Assembly: GCF_003583765.1 (NCBI RefSeq) | Contig: NZ_QXQA01000006.1 | Coordinates: 224,358-288,357 of the forward strand | Length of the DNA stretch: 64,000 bases | Direction of reading: 5' to 3' | From: Paenibacillus nanensis | GTDB lineage: Bacteria > Bacillota > Bacilli > Paenibacillales > Paenibacillaceae | Part shown: positions 53,104-62,213 of the stretch, piece after piece | How positions within the stretch are numbered: the stretch's first letter is position 1 | Layout of the letters: each line of letters begins with the position of its first letter | Notes under the pieces: model-generated | Seen by the model: the letters and a program-made list of their open reading frames with translations, nothing else | Told to the model about the DNA's origin: nothing | Databases searched by the model: none | Made by a program: the position numbers and the translations under genes

Positions 53104-53853
53104 ATGTCCGAATATACGAGGGTCATCCGCGGTATCGAAAGATCGGCGGACTTTATGAAGGCGAGGCCTGCGAGCCGTTATGACGCTTATAAGCTGACGG
53201 CTTATGAACGAGCGGCCGGAGCCGCCCGGCTGGAGAGGAAGCAGCCGTTTGATCTAGCGGCGGACAGCGCCGCAGCATGGCTGAGCATTGCCCGCTCCGC
53301 GCAGAACCGGTTAGAGGGCATGATGAAGGAGCTAGGCAGGGATCGGAAAATCGAAAATCCATCGTTTTTGCTAGAGAGCGTCGGACAGCTGGTAGAGTGG
53401 TTGAACGAATGGGAGCTCGGCTACAAGCAGTACAAGGAGATGCTAAAGCCGGAGATATGGGGAGCGGTTGAGCTTGCGCTTCGGCATCCTGCGATGGACG
53501 CGCTGGGCATTGGAAGAGGAAATGACGGGCGTTTTTACTCGCGCGGCGGCTTCGCTTCGAGATACAGCCAACCTAAAGAGATCGCAAATGCCGAGGGAAT
53601 GGCGTACGGCAAAAGCTTTACAGAAGCAGCCGCCCGGGAACAAGAGCTGGCCCCATACAGGCGGCTGCTGCTTGGATCGGAGGGGCTGCTGATGGATTTG
53701 AAACGGGCGATGTCCTACGCCGAGCAGCAAAGACCCGTCGATCTGATCCGCCTTTCCTTCGCCTCCGCTTATCCGTACGCGCTCTATTACGGTGCGTCCC
53801 AAGCGTACTGGCCGCTCCCTCCCCGCGGGGCCGTCATCAACAAGTTCGTTTGA
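53104..53853 (+). CDS. protein of unknown function
   Basis: The 249-residue soluble, mostly helical protein has no recognised motif. It is rich in Ala, Arg, Glu and Tyr. AAGGAGG lies 14 nt before ATG 53104, a long spacing; a TTG at 53080 inside an upstream extension of the frame is an alternative without a site. Its end converges on and overlaps the moeA stop by 17 bases (53837-53853). No function can be assigned. Confidence 0.6.
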   Translation: MSEYTRVIRGIERSADFMKARPASRYDAYKLTAYERAAGAARLERKQPFDLAADSAAAWLSIARSAQNRLEGMMKELGRDRKIENPSFLLESVGQLVEWLNEWELGYKQYKEMLKPEIWGAVELALRHPAMDALGIGRGNDGRFYSRGGFASRYSQPKEIANAEGMAYGKSFTEAAAREQELAPYRRLLLGSEGLLMDLKRAMSYAEQQRPVDLIRLSFASAYPYALYYGASQAYWPLPPRGAVINKFV

Positions 53854-55168
53854 GCAGCAGAACCTGGACGACGTCGCCTTCCTTGGAGCCCTGCGAGCCG
53901 GAAGGAATGACGGCCAGTCCATCCGCTTCGGCCAGCGATGCCATCATGCTCGACTTGCCGAAGGCGAGCGGATCCGCATATACGATGCCGTCTCCGCCGA
54001 ATCGGAGCTTCGCGCGCACATAACGGACATGGGGGCTGCCTTTTCCGATATCCGAGCTTAATCTCGCAATAATCGCCTGGGCCGCCGGCGACGGATCGCC
54101 CTGCATCGCCCGCAGCGCCGGCGCCGCAAGCAGCTCAAAGCCGACGAAGCAGGCGCCTGGGTTGCCGGAAAGCGCTAGGACAAGCTTCCCGTCCAGAAGC
54201 GCTGCGGAAGTCGGGCTGCCCGGCCTCATCGATACCCGGTTGAATAGAAGCATGCTTGGGGCAGGCGCTGGGCTTGAAGAGGAATAGCTCGCTAATCCTC
54301 GCAGCAGCTCGGCCATCGCGTCGTAATCGCCGACGGAGACGCCTCCCGTCGTAATGATCATATCGACGGCGGCGCTTACGCGCGCGAGCGCCTCGCGAAG
54401 CGCGGCGAGCTCGTCCGGCAGCGTGCCGCAGAGCACCGGCTCCGCGCCGCACTCGCGAATCAGCGCGGCAACCATGGCGCTGTTGCTGTCGCGGATTTGC
54501 CCCGGCGCAAGCGGCGCCTCGACGGGCAGCAGCTCGCTGCCCGTCGCGAACACCGCCACGCGCGGGCGCTTGTACACCGGCACGGCGGCATAGCCGAACG
54601 TGCCGAGCAGCGCGGCATGGCCCGGCGTGAGCAGCTCGCCGGGCGCCGCAACCGGGCTCCCGAGGCGAAACTCCTCGCCTCGGGGCGCCACGTTCTGGCC
54701 GGGGCGGGCGGCGGCTTTAATCAGCGCCGCCTTCTCGCCCCCGGCCACGGCCTCTGCGGTCTGCTCCAGCATGACGACCGCATCGGCCCCCTCGGGCACA
54801 GCCGCGCCGGTCATGACGCGCGCGGCTGTGCCCGCTTCGACGGCCGCGAGGGCGAGCCCGCCCGCCGCGACCGTGTCCACGACGCGCAGCGTCGCCGGAT
54901 TCGACGGCGACGCCAGCGCCGTGTCGGCCGCGCGCACGGCGTAGCCGTCGAGCCCCGCGCGCGCGAAGGGCGGCCAGTCGCACGTCGCGCGCAGCTCACG
55001 CGAGAGGCGGCGGCCGCCGCATTCCGCAAGCGGCACATGCTCGCTTGCGACAGTCCCTGCAGCAGCGAGCACGCGCCGCTGCGCCTCCTCTACAAGCACG
55101 GCGCGCCGGTTAAAGCGCCCGTCGATTTGATGATCCCCATGCCCCGATTCCGCTGCCATACTCCCCAT
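53837..55168 (-). CDS. moeA: molybdopterin molybdenumtransferase
   Basis: The 443-residue protein has the MoeA layout: N-terminal 'PPFARAGLDGYAVRAADT', 'VMTGAAVPEGADAVVMLEQT', 'GNSAMVAALI'-like 'RDSNSAMVAALIRECGAEP', 'IITTGGVSVGDYDAMAELL', and 'LALSGNPGACFVGFELL'. It inserts molybdate into adenylylated molybdopterin. It is divergent from mobB, fitting one molybdenum-cofactor locus. The 54.4-55.1 kb part is markedly GC-richer than its surroundings. Confidence 0.92.
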   Translation of the reverse strand: MGSMAAESGHGDHQIDGRFNRRAVLVEEAQRRVLAAAGTVASEHVPLAECGGRRLSRELRATCDWPPFARAGLDGYAVRAADTALASPSNPATLRVVDTVAAGGLALAAVEAGTAARVMTGAAVPEGADAVVMLEQTAEAVAGGEKAALIKAAARPGQNVAPRGEEFRLGSPVAAPGELLTPGHAALLGTFGYAAVPVYKRPRVAVFATGSELLPVEAPLAPGQIRDSNSAMVAALIRECGAEPVLCGTLPDELAALREALARVSAAVDMIITTGGVSVGDYDAMAELLRGLASYSSSSPAPAPSMLLFNRVSMRPGSPTSAALLDGKLVLALSGNPGACFVGFELLAAPALRAMQGDPSPAAQAIIARLSSDIGKGSPHVRYVRAKLRFGGDGIVYADPLAFGKSSMMASLAEADGLAVIPSGSQGSKEGDVVQVLLLKRTC

Positions 55169-55351
55169 TGCCCCCTGAACGCCATCGCCGTATTATTCTT
55201 GCTCCATTGTATCACAGCCGCGATTGTTGGGAAGGCCATTCTGTCACAGTCTTCGTGCCCCTGGTCCATAATATGCTACACTAACAGCAGAACGGTAATA
55301 TCCTTATTTCTTCCCAGCCTTATATCAACTCATCAGGAGGCCAGTACGGGC

Positions 55352-55870
55352 ATGAATCCCCCTCTTATTATTCAATTCGCCGGATACAAAAATACCGGCA
55401 AAACCACTTGGGTTTGCCGGATGACAGAACGATTTAAGCAAGCAGGCCGCCGGGTCGGAACGATTAAGCATGACGCCCACGATTTTCAGATGGATACTCC
55501 CGGCACGGATACATGGAAGCACCAAGCATCGGGAGCCGATGTGACGGCCATTACCTCCGCCAAACGAAGCGCCATTATCAAGCATTCGGGCGCAACGCTT
55601 GAAGCCCTTATCGAGTCGATGAACAATGAAGTCGATGTCATCCTCGTCGAAGGGTTCAAATCCGCCGATTACCCGAAAGTCATATTGGCGCGCGAAGCCT
55701 TCCATCTTGAGCTGCTCGAGCAGCTTTCGCAGCCGATAGCGCTTGTCTGCTGGCCCGAAGCGCGGGACGGCGCGCCTGCAAGCACGCAGCGCCCTGCCGT
55801 CCCCGAGTTCGGCTTAGACGACTACGAGGCCGTCTTCCTGCTGCTTGAGGCCAGGCTGCGCCGTTCGTAG
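55352..55870 (+). CDS. mobB: molybdopterin-guanine dinucleotide biosynthesis adapter MobB
   Basis: The 172-residue GTPase-like protein has P-loop 'AGYKNTGKTTWVCRM', 'TIKHDAHDFQMDTPGTDT' and 'VILVEGFKSADYPKV'. MobB assists MobA in attaching GMP to the cofactor. ATG 55352 follows an AGGAGG site by about 11 nt; the open frame reaching back to 54497 is antisense to moeA and not used. Confidence 0.92.
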   Translation: MNPPLIIQFAGYKNTGKTTWVCRMTERFKQAGRRVGTIKHDAHDFQMDTPGTDTWKHQASGADVTAITSAKRSAIIKHSGATLEALIESMNNEVDVILVEGFKSADYPKVILAREAFHLELLEQLSQPIALVCWPEARDGAPASTQRPAVPEFGLDDYEAVFLLLEARLRRS

Positions 55871-56521
55871 CTATTCCACAATGCCTTGCCGATGCGCATA
55901 GATGGCCGCTTGCGTGCGGTCTTCTACATGCAGCTTGTTAAAAATATTCGTAACATGGAATTTAACGGTCTTCACGCCGATGAACAGCTCGTCGGCAATC
56001 TCTTGATTCGATTTGCCCTGCGCCACCCGTTTCAGCACATCCATTTCTCTCTCCGTCAAATCATCATGCAGACGTACTTCTTCCTGCTGCTTGGGCGCGC
56101 GGAACCGGTTCATCATTTTGGCGGCGACCTGGGATTCCAGTACGGACTGTCCTCTAGCCGCCGCTCTGATCGCCTCCGCGATTTCGCTTGCCCTTGATGT
56201 TTTGAGTAAGTAACTGAATGCGCCGGCCTCGATAACGGGATAGATTTTGCTGTCGTCAATAAAGCTGGTGAGCACGATGACTTTGCAATCCGGATGAAGC
56301 TCCAGCAGCTTCGCTGTCGTCTCCACGCCGTCCATGCCGTCCATAACCAAATCCATCAGCACCACATCCGGCTTGTAGGATTGCGCAAGACGAATCCCGT
56401 CCACGCCATTGCTTGCTTCTCCTACCACTTCTATGCCTTCCTCGGTATCCAGCACAGCAGCCAGCCCGATTCTTACCATTTCATGGTCGTCAACTAATAA
56501 TACCTTAATCGGTTCCTCCAC
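55871..56521 (-). CDS. LuxR/NarL-family response regulator (LiaR/VraR-like)
   Basis: The 216-residue protein has a receiver with D11-D12 and phospho-acceptor D57 ('PDVVLMDLVMDG') and a C-terminal LuxR-type helix-turn-helix ('LTEREMDVLKRVAQGKSNQE', 'LFIGVKTVKFHVTNIFNKL'). It is the final gene of the minus-strand stress operon and partners the kinase 38 nt upstream. Confidence 0.92.
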   Translation of the reverse strand: MEEPIKVLLVDDHEMVRIGLAAVLDTEEGIEVVGEASNGVDGIRLAQSYKPDVVLMDLVMDGMDGVETTAKLLELHPDCKVIVLTSFIDDSKIYPVIEAGAFSYLLKTSRASEIAEAIRAAARGQSVLESQVAAKMMNRFRAPKQQEEVRLHDDLTEREMDVLKRVAQGKSNQEIADELFIGVKTVKFHVTNIFNKLHVEDRTQAAIYAHRQGIVE

Positions 56522-56559
56522 GATTCCCGCCTTCTTTCCTTGAAGTGAAACTTGTTTCC

Positions 56560-57588
56560 TTACACGTTAGCCGAGTTTATCGGATGCCCATCCATCGGCA
56601 CCCACAAATGAATCGTAGTTCCTTCGCCCGGCTGCGAAATCATTTGAAGCTGTCCGCCGAGCTCGTTCACCCGCTCTTCCATGGTAAGCAGACCGTATGA
56701 CGTTTGCTTCTTCGCTTCGAGATCAAATCCGACGCCGCTGTCCTGCAGCGTCATATGCACCTTATTGTCCAACCGGATTAACCGGATCCGCATGCTGTCC
56801 GCTTTGGAATGGCGAAGCGTATTCGATAAAGCCTCTTGAGCGATTCGGAACAGATGATCCTCCGCATGAGGCAGCAGCACGATCGACTCGTCCACTTCGA
56901 GCACGATTTCCATCGGCACCTTCTGCTTCAGCTCATCCACCAGAGCTGTCAACGCCTGCCCTAAGTTTTTCCCGTCGAGGTGGACCGGCCGCAAATGCAG
57001 CAGCAGCGCCCTCATCTCCGACTGAGCGACAGCCGCCATCTCCTCGATCAGCTGCACTTGGCGCTTGGCGCGTTCCCAATCCCGTTCGATCGTGCGGCTC
57101 ACGGCGGTAGCGGTCATGGATATGGCGAACAGCTGCTGACTGACCGCGTCGTGCAGCTCCCTTGCCAGCCGCTGCCGCTCCTCAATGACCGCAGTGAACC
57201 TGACCTTCTCCGTCCATTCCGGATCGTTCTCCCGCTCCTCCGCATCTTCGCCCGACTCCGAATCCGAATGGTCAAGCGTCACGTGAAAGCTCCTTTTTCG
57301 CTGCTGTTCAGTGAGCCTTCTAATCGCGGCTTTAAGCTTCGAGTTTTGCAAATAGCCGTTTATCGCCGCCGCCGCCAGTCCGACGCCTACCGCGCTAAGC
57401 CCGATGACCGCCCATTTGCCCTTTAGCAGGAACAGCTCGATGACATTCAGCCCCTGCAGCAAAATAATAACCAAACAAACGATGATCAGCAGCCATAAAA
57501 ACGTTTCTACGATATTGCGTCTTCGCGCCGCCTTTGCTTGCTCCGCCTTAACTTCCCCGGGATTGCCCTTCTCCTGCTCTCCTTGCAT
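56560..57588 (-). CDS. sensor histidine kinase (LiaS/NarL-type partner)
   Basis: The 342-residue kinase has two close transmembrane helices (about 29-50 and 58-78), a short acidic linker, a HisKA_3 motif with H146 ('RQRLARELHDAVSQQLFAIS') and an HATPase domain ('FRIAQEALSNTLRHSKA', 'DSGVGFD', 'GLLTMEERVNELGG'). With almost no extracellular domain it resembles intramembrane-sensing kinases such as LiaS that detect cell-envelope damage. It lies 84 nt after a PspA gene in the same operon. Confidence 0.92.
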   Translation of the reverse strand: MQGEQEKGNPGEVKAEQAKAARRRNIVETFLWLLIIVCLVIILLQGLNVIELFLLKGKWAVIGLSAVGVGLAAAAINGYLQNSKLKAAIRRLTEQQRKRSFHVTLDHSDSESGEDAEERENDPEWTEKVRFTAVIEERQRLARELHDAVSQQLFAISMTATAVSRTIERDWERAKRQVQLIEEMAAVAQSEMRALLLHLRPVHLDGKNLGQALTALVDELKQKVPMEIVLEVDESIVLLPHAEDHLFRIAQEALSNTLRHSKADSMRIRLIRLDNKVHMTLQDSGVGFDLEAKKQTSYGLLTMEERVNELGGQLQMISQPGEGTTIHLWVPMDGHPINSANV

Positions 57589-57671
57589 GCCTACAGCTCC
57601 TTATGTACCCGTCAACGCAGGAAAGAGCAGACCGATAATTCGGTCCGCCGCTTTCGATGCCGAAGACTTTT

Positions 57672-58376
57672 TTATTCCGCTTCAGGAGCGCTAGCCGCCC
57701 CTCCGTTCAATTTGCTTTTCAGCGCTTGAAGCTGCTCATCTACCTTCATTTGCTTCTCGAGATCGGCAGCGCTTACTGGAGTCGCCCCAGCGCCGCTGAT
57801 CGAGTATGGACCGCGCGCAACTTGCGCTTCCGCTTCCAGCTGCATAATTTTTTCTTCCATCCGGTAGAAGCCGCGCGATGCTGTGCCGCTGTCAATCGTA
57901 TGGTTTGCGCTAAGCTGCGCCATTTGTTTTTGCGCTTTCGCCACTTGAGCGCGGGAAGCAAGCTCGTTGCGCTTGTTGCGGAGCTGATAGAACTCTTCCT
58001 TCATGCCGTGCAGCTGCTGCATCAGCTCGTCGGCTTGCGTCTTGGCTTGCGCATGAAGCTCGGTATATTCGACAACCTTTTGGTCGAAATAAATTTTCTC
58101 TTCAAGCAGCTTGCGAGTCAATTCCTCCTGGCCGGCGCGCAAAGCCGCTTCGGCCTTCGATTCGCGATCCGCCGCGTTGCGAACGGAATCGTCCAAGCGC
58201 TGCTTCATGCGGCGCTCGTTCGCCATTTGCTTCGCCACCGTAACCTCGGCTTGATGAATTTCGGATTCCATATCGCGCAAATATTGATTCAGCATAACAA
58301 CCGGATCTTCCAGTTTGTCCAGTACCTCGTTTACCGATGCTTTCGTCATATCCTTTACTCTTTTAAAGATTCCCAT
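57672..58376 (-). CDS. PspA/IM30-family membrane-repair protein (second copy)
   Basis: The 234-residue protein is a long coiled coil typical of PspA/IM30/LiaH: N-terminal '[19 protein letters not shown]', '[19 protein letters not shown]', '[12 protein letters not shown]' and the following helices. Such proteins coat and stabilise damaged membranes. It starts four nt after pspC and has a sibling two genes upstream. Confidence 0.9.
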   Translation of the reverse strand: MGIFKRVKDMTKASVNEVLDKLEDPVVMLNQYLRDMESEIHQAEVTVAKQMANERRMKQRLDDSVRNAADRESKAEAALRAGQEELTRKLLEEKIYFDQKVVEYTELHAQAKTQADELMQQLHGMKEEFYQLRNKRNELASRAQVAKAQKQMAQLSANHTIDSGTASRGFYRMEEKIMQLEAEAQVARGPYSISGAGATPVSAADLEKQMKVDEQLQALKSKLNGGAASAPEAE

Positions 58377-58380
58377 TGTG

Positions 58381-58869
58381 TTATTCTCCCTTCTCCTGTT
58401 TCGCTAATTTAGCTTTTAATTCTTCGATTTCGCGTCTAAGCGCCTTCTTTTCCAAATCGTCCATCATGCTGTCGAACTGCGAGCCGGCTGCTGGACTCTC
58501 TTTGCCGTAGCCTGGGCCCCAATTGTCTTGCGGTTTATGAGGATTACCGTTAAAGCTTCCGTTGTAGCCGGTATGCGGACCGTTCTGCGGGCCAAAACCC
58601 GCGCCATATCCGCCGTTGCCATAACCGTTGCCGTATCCGTTAAAGCCGTTCCCGTCGCCATAAGGGCCGAACGCGCCGTAGATCGGCGGCTCCTTCGGTA
58701 CAACGAGCCCGGCAATGATATAGATGAAGATAACCATACCGCTCGAAAGTACGGTGATAACAATGAGCAAGATACGGAGCAACGTAGCATCGACATTCAG
58801 CATTTCGCTTAAGCCGCCGCATAGGCCGAGGATCTTCTTATCCCGCCTAGAGCGATACAGTTTTTTCAA
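58381..58869 (-). CDS. PspC-domain membrane protein
   Basis: The 162-residue protein opens with a PspC domain ('[19 protein letters not shown]', one transmembrane helix near 33-55), continues with a Gly/Asn/Tyr-rich repeat linker (about 65-120) and ends in a coiled coil ('[20 protein letters not shown]'). It uses a TTG start at 58869 that overlaps the stop of the preceding pspA gene (TTGA). PspC proteins anchor or regulate PspA at the membrane. Confidence 0.9.
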   Translation of the reverse strand: MKKLYRSRRDKKILGLCGGLSEMLNVDATLLRILLIVITVLSSGMVIFIYIIAGLVVPKEPPIYGAFGPYGDGNGFNGYGNGYGNGGYGAGFGPQNGPHTGYNGSFNGNPHKPQDNWGPGYGKESPAAGSQFDSMMDDLEKKALRREIEELKAKLAKQEKGE

Positions 58870-59552
58870 GACGACCAGCCCTCCTTCTGAAGCTTACGCT
58901 TCAGTTCCTCGAGCTCGCGTTCAATGACGGATTTAACGGTGTTGCCGATTCCGCCATCGGCGAACTCTCTGCCCATTCTCCGAACATCGCGCAGACTTTT
59001 GGCTTCCTGCTCCAGATCGCTGATCCGATCCTCCATTTGACGGAACATGGAGCCCGGTTGTATGCCTCCGGATACGCCGCCTTGGAAGCGGCTGTTCATA
59101 CGCTGCTGCAGGCGAATGGACTCCATGCGCGCCGCGTAGTATTCCCGTTTGTCATAGACCGTTTGATATTCGCTGCGCATCTCGCGAAGCTGTTCCTCAA
59201 GCTCCAGCGTGTTTTGCCGGCTTTGCTCGTACAGCTCGCGATATTGCGCCGCGCGTTCTTCACAGCTTGCTTTCTCGTGAAGAGCTATGCGCGCCATGTT
59301 TTCTTCACCGGCTTTCAAAGCCGTCAACGCTTGCTGCTCCCTGCGCTCCTTCTGCGCCTCAGCTTGCAGCCATTGCGCTCTCAGATGATTGCTGTGACCC
59401 GAATACTGCTGGTAAAGTCTTTCGGCTTGTATAATGTCCTCCCGCGTCGCCCACAGAAACTGGTCGATCATCCGAACGGGATCTTCAGCTTTCTCTAATC
59501 TCTCGTTCAAGGTGGCAACTGTAATGTCGCGGATGCGTTTTGCGATACTCAT
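58866..59552 (-). CDS. PspA/IM30-family membrane-repair protein (first copy)
   Basis: The 228-residue coiled-coil protein begins 'MSIAKRIRDITVATLNERL' and 'AEDPVRMIDQFLWATREDII'. It is about as long as its sibling at 57672-58376 but clearly diverged from it in sequence. Two PspA proteins could form mixed rods or act at different times. The gene lies between the small LiaI-like gene and pspC. Confidence 0.9.
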   Translation of the reverse strand: MSIAKRIRDITVATLNERLEKAEDPVRMIDQFLWATREDIIQAERLYQQYSGHSNHLRAQWLQAEAQKERREQQALTALKAGEENMARIALHEKASCEERAAQYRELYEQSRQNTLELEEQLREMRSEYQTVYDKREYYAARMESIRLQQRMNSRFQGGVSGGIQPGSMFRQMEDRISDLEQEAKSLRDVRRMGREFADGGIGNTVKSVIERELEELKRKLQKEGWSS

Positions 59553-59593
59553 CTCTATATCCTCCCAACCATTCTCACATTAAAGCATTTTTC

Positions 59594-59893
59594 TTAATAA
59601 GATCTTCTGCTGCTTTTGAACATCGAAACTCCGAATACGATCAACCCGATCGCGAGCAGCAGCATGATGATTCCGCCGAGCTTGCCTAGCAGCATAACGC
59701 CGCCGATTGCGATAAGGAGGCTGCCGATCACCTTTTTATTATTCTTCCAGCCCACAACGCCAAAGCCGATCAGGATAAACGGTAACAGCAAGCCGAAGAT
59801 CCAGCCCAAGTTAATGTCAAAAAAGTTTAAAACAGCCAGCGCACCCGCAACAATCAGCAGCACGCCTAATGCAGTTTTTCCATTCATCTCCAA
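59594..59893 (-). CDS. small LiaI/LiaF-TM-like membrane protein
   Basis: The 99-residue protein has three to four closely spaced transmembrane helices ('GVLLIVAGALAVLNFF', 'GLLLPFILIGFGVVGW', 'LLIAIGGVMLLGKLGGIIML') joined by short basic loops, typical of LiaF-TM/LiaI-type proteins that anchor PspA/LiaH. It is the first gene of the six-gene operon. A full LiaF with its C-terminal domain is not present. Confidence 0.8.
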   Translation of the reverse strand: MEMNGKTALGVLLIVAGALAVLNFFDINLGWIFGLLLPFILIGFGVVGWKNNKKVIGSLLIAIGGVMLLGKLGGIIMLLLAIGLIVFGVSMFKSSRRSY

Positions 59894-60018
59894 AACTCAC
59901 TCCTTTCTTCTATTAGAAATTGCTCATTTTCTTCACTCAGCTATGTGTAACGGCTCTTGCTTATGTACTTAGTATAGATGCTTTAAACCCTTTATAAAAC
60001 GGACTTTCGGCGGTTTTT

Positions 60019-60034
60019 GACCTAGACCTAGGTC
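60019..60034. promoter_or_regulatory. dyad upstream of the LiaI-like operon, candidate regulator site
   Basis: A GACCTA copy (60019-60024) is followed directly by the palindrome GACCTAGGTC (60025-60034), about 125 nt upstream of the LiaI-like start and 115 nt upstream of the NlpC/P60 start. It could serve either divergent gene; the binding protein is unknown. Confidence 0.4.
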
Positions 60035-60148
60035 GAGTCGCGGCTCCGTCCAAAGGGGTCAACCTGGTTGGATGTCCAGTTTTTGTGGGTTCAAACCGCT
60101 TAGAAGCCCATGTTAAGGTATAGCTATCAACCAGGAGGTGCAAAACAA

Positions 60149-60718
60149 ATGAAAACAAACCTTTTCAAAAAAACACTCGTCGCTGGTATCGTATCTTCCG
60201 CTCTATTAACAACAGGTCTTGTGCCTTTTCATATAAACGATCAAGCTTATGCAGCAACTGCAACGTCGAAGGCTTCGAAGATCGAGTCGGTTATCAGCCT
60301 TGGTTACAAATATAAAGGCACGCCGTATGAATTCGGCTCCAACCGCAGCACAACAAGAACGTTCGATTGTTCCGACTTCGTTAAGCATATCTATAAGAAG
60401 GCAGCAGGCGTGACGATCCCGGGTTCATCCGCGACGCAAGCGGCTTGGGTGAAAAAGAACAAGCGCTCCACTGTTAAGACAAGCTGGTCAGAGTTGAAGC
60501 GCGGCGACCTTGTGTTCTTTATGTCCTATAAAGGCTCATCGAAATCCAGCTATTCGAGAATCAACAAATCTGCGCAAAGGGTAACCCATGTTGGGCTATA
60601 CCTTGGCGACGGTAAAATTCTGCACACTTATTCGAATAAGAGCGGCGGCGTTCACGTTGATACCGTCAAGGGCACGCAATGGGAATACCGCATGATTTTC
60701 GGCGGAAGCGTCTTGTAG
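60149..60718 (+). CDS. NlpC/P60 cell-wall hydrolase (secreted endopeptidase)
   Basis: The 189-residue protein has a signal peptide cleaved after 'NDQAYA' (about residue 35) and an NlpC/P60 domain with catalytic Cys in 'TRTFDCSDFVKHIY', His in 'QRVTHVGLYLGDG' and a second His in 'ILHTYSNKS'. It should cut the peptide stems of peptidoglycan. No LysM or SH3 wall-binding domain is present. AGGAGGTG eight nt upstream fixes ATG 60149. It is divergent from the envelope-stress operon. Confidence 0.92.
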   Translation: MKTNLFKKTLVAGIVSSALLTTGLVPFHINDQAYAATATSKASKIESVISLGYKYKGTPYEFGSNRSTTRTFDCSDFVKHIYKKAAGVTIPGSSATQAAWVKKNKRSTVKTSWSELKRGDLVFFMSYKGSSKSSYSRINKSAQRVTHVGLYLGDGKILHTYSNKSGGVHVDTVKGTQWEYRMIFGGSVL

Positions 60719-60753
60719 TTGACTCCCGTCGTTCTCATTATTCCCTAAAAAAT

Positions 60754-60792
60754 AAAACGCCGAAAGGACCAAATGGTTCCTTCGGCGTTTTT
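60754..60792. terminator. bidirectional terminator between NlpC/P60 and MEDS kinase genes
   Basis: AAAACGCCGAAAGGACC and GGTTCCTTCGGCGTTTT form a long stem with A and T tracts on either side, between convergent genes. Confidence 0.9.
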
Positions 60793-60794
60793 AT

Positions 60795-62135
60795 TTAAGC
60801 ATTGCTCGACAATTTCCCGGCAAGGAATGAGGGCTCGGCCAACGGCAAAAAGACATCAACCTCTGTCCCCTCATTCTCCTTGCTTCGGATATCGATTTTG
60901 CCCTCAAAGTGATCAATCAGCTTTTTCACCATAAACAGCCCGATTCCTTGGCCGCTTTTCTCCACATTCATTTTCTCATACTTCCGAAATAGCTTCGATA
61001 ATTGCTCCGTTGTCATGCCGGCCCCATGATCCATTACACGCAATCGGAAGCCGTTATCGATATAAGCGCGCACGGTTACGGCGCCGCCCTCATCGCTGTA
61101 TTTGATCGCATTGCTGACGAGGTTGGACACGATTAATTTAAACCCCATCGCATTCGCGTACAGGACCTTATCGTCCCTAATATCGATTTCAGAGGAGCAA
61201 TGAACCGCCTGCGTTCTAGCCTTCGTCTCCATCATCGTCATGACTTCTTGAAGCAGCGGTTTTATTTTAACCAGATCTCTTTCCCATAATGAATCGGTCG
61301 TCAGCATTTGCTCCGTATTTATAATATGAGCCATTTCGTGATCGATTACATCTACATAATCAATAATTTTGCTTAACTTGGACATATCGTCTTCCCGAAG
61401 ATTGGAGTTGCCCTTCAGAATCAGGTTGGCATAAGCGCGTATAACCGTCAATGGATTCCGTACTTCATGCGATACGACATGCGCGAAATCAAGCTTCTGC
61501 TTATACAAGTCCATCTCCGACTTCATTTCCATATGTACGGCCGGCGAAGGCAAAATAACCGTCTCTTCCGACTTCTCATAGAGCATCGATTTGGTGAATG
61601 TCGTATCCGTCATAAAATATTGATGCGTCCGCAGCATTTCATTTTGAATATGGGCGGGAACAAGTTTGCCATCGTAAATGCAGACGCCAAGCAATTGGAT
61701 CTCCGGAATGGATAATTCGCACTGATGCTCATAAAGACGAAGCTGCTCCGCTATATCCTCTTGGTCGGTCCAGTGAACATGGCCCCAGGAGCGAATCGAA
61801 CGTCCCTTCAACAGAAGAGGGTTAAACAGCTCATTAAAATTATGGATTACATTCCTTACATGCAAGCTGCCGTATTCGGAATAAAATCTTTGGTGATCGA
61901 TATATTGTAATCGCTCCCAATCGGATAAAGAAAGAACATGATCCAGTTGCTCTTTTATTAAGGCATAATTTTCGCTTGAGTCAATCAAGACGACGTAATC
62001 CCCGTGCATTAAACCGATTTTGAGGAATGATACAGCATTTTTAATATACGCCTCGGGGTCATTGTAAAAATATAAGATATGTGCTCCATTGGTAACATCA
62101 ACTTGCTCCATTAGTGCAATTGTTTTGGTCGGCAT
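60795..62135 (-). CDS. soluble histidine kinase with N-terminal MEDS domain
   Basis: The 446-residue protein lacks membrane helices. Residues about 1-170 match the MEDS (methanogen/methylotroph DcmR sensory) domain ('GAHILYFYNDPEAYIKNAVS', 'GDYVVLIDS'). A HisKA domain follows with the histidine in 'FAHVVSHEVRNPLTVIRAY' (about H223) and an HATPase domain ('NLVSNAIKYSDEGG', 'GQGIGLFMVKKLI'). It has no regulator next to it. AAGGA six nt upstream supports ATG 62135 over the ATG at 62159. It may feed a distant regulator or the sporulation phosphorelay, as orphan kinases do in spore formers. Confidence 0.88.
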   Translation of the reverse strand: MPTKTIALMEQVDVTNGAHILYFYNDPEAYIKNAVSFLKIGLMHGDYVVLIDSSENYALIKEQLDHVLSLSDWERLQYIDHQRFYSEYGSLHVRNVIHNFNELFNPLLLKGRSIRSWGHVHWTDQEDIAEQLRLYEHQCELSIPEIQLLGVCIYDGKLVPAHIQNEMLRTHQYFMTDTTFTKSMLYEKSEETVILPSPAVHMEMKSEMDLYKQKLDFAHVVSHEVRNPLTVIRAYANLILKGNSNLREDDMSKLSKIIDYVDVIDHEMAHIINTEQMLTTDSLWERDLVKIKPLLQEVMTMMETKARTQAVHCSSEIDIRDDKVLYANAMGFKLIVSNLVSNAIKYSDEGGAVTVRAYIDNGFRLRVMDHGAGMTTEQLSKLFRKYEKMNVEKSGQGIGLFMVKKLIDHFEGKIDIRSKENEGTEVDVFLPLAEPSFLAGKLSSNA

Positions 62136-62213
62136 AGGATATCCTTCACATTTCATCATTATTAATCGTCTCTTAATGAATTCAACGCGTGATGGATAAT
62201 CCCTTTAAACACG

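Noticed and set aside
54497..55351. Upstream extension of the mobB reading frame
   Set aside because: It is antisense to moeA; MobB homology starts at the ATG at 55352 with its own ribosome site.
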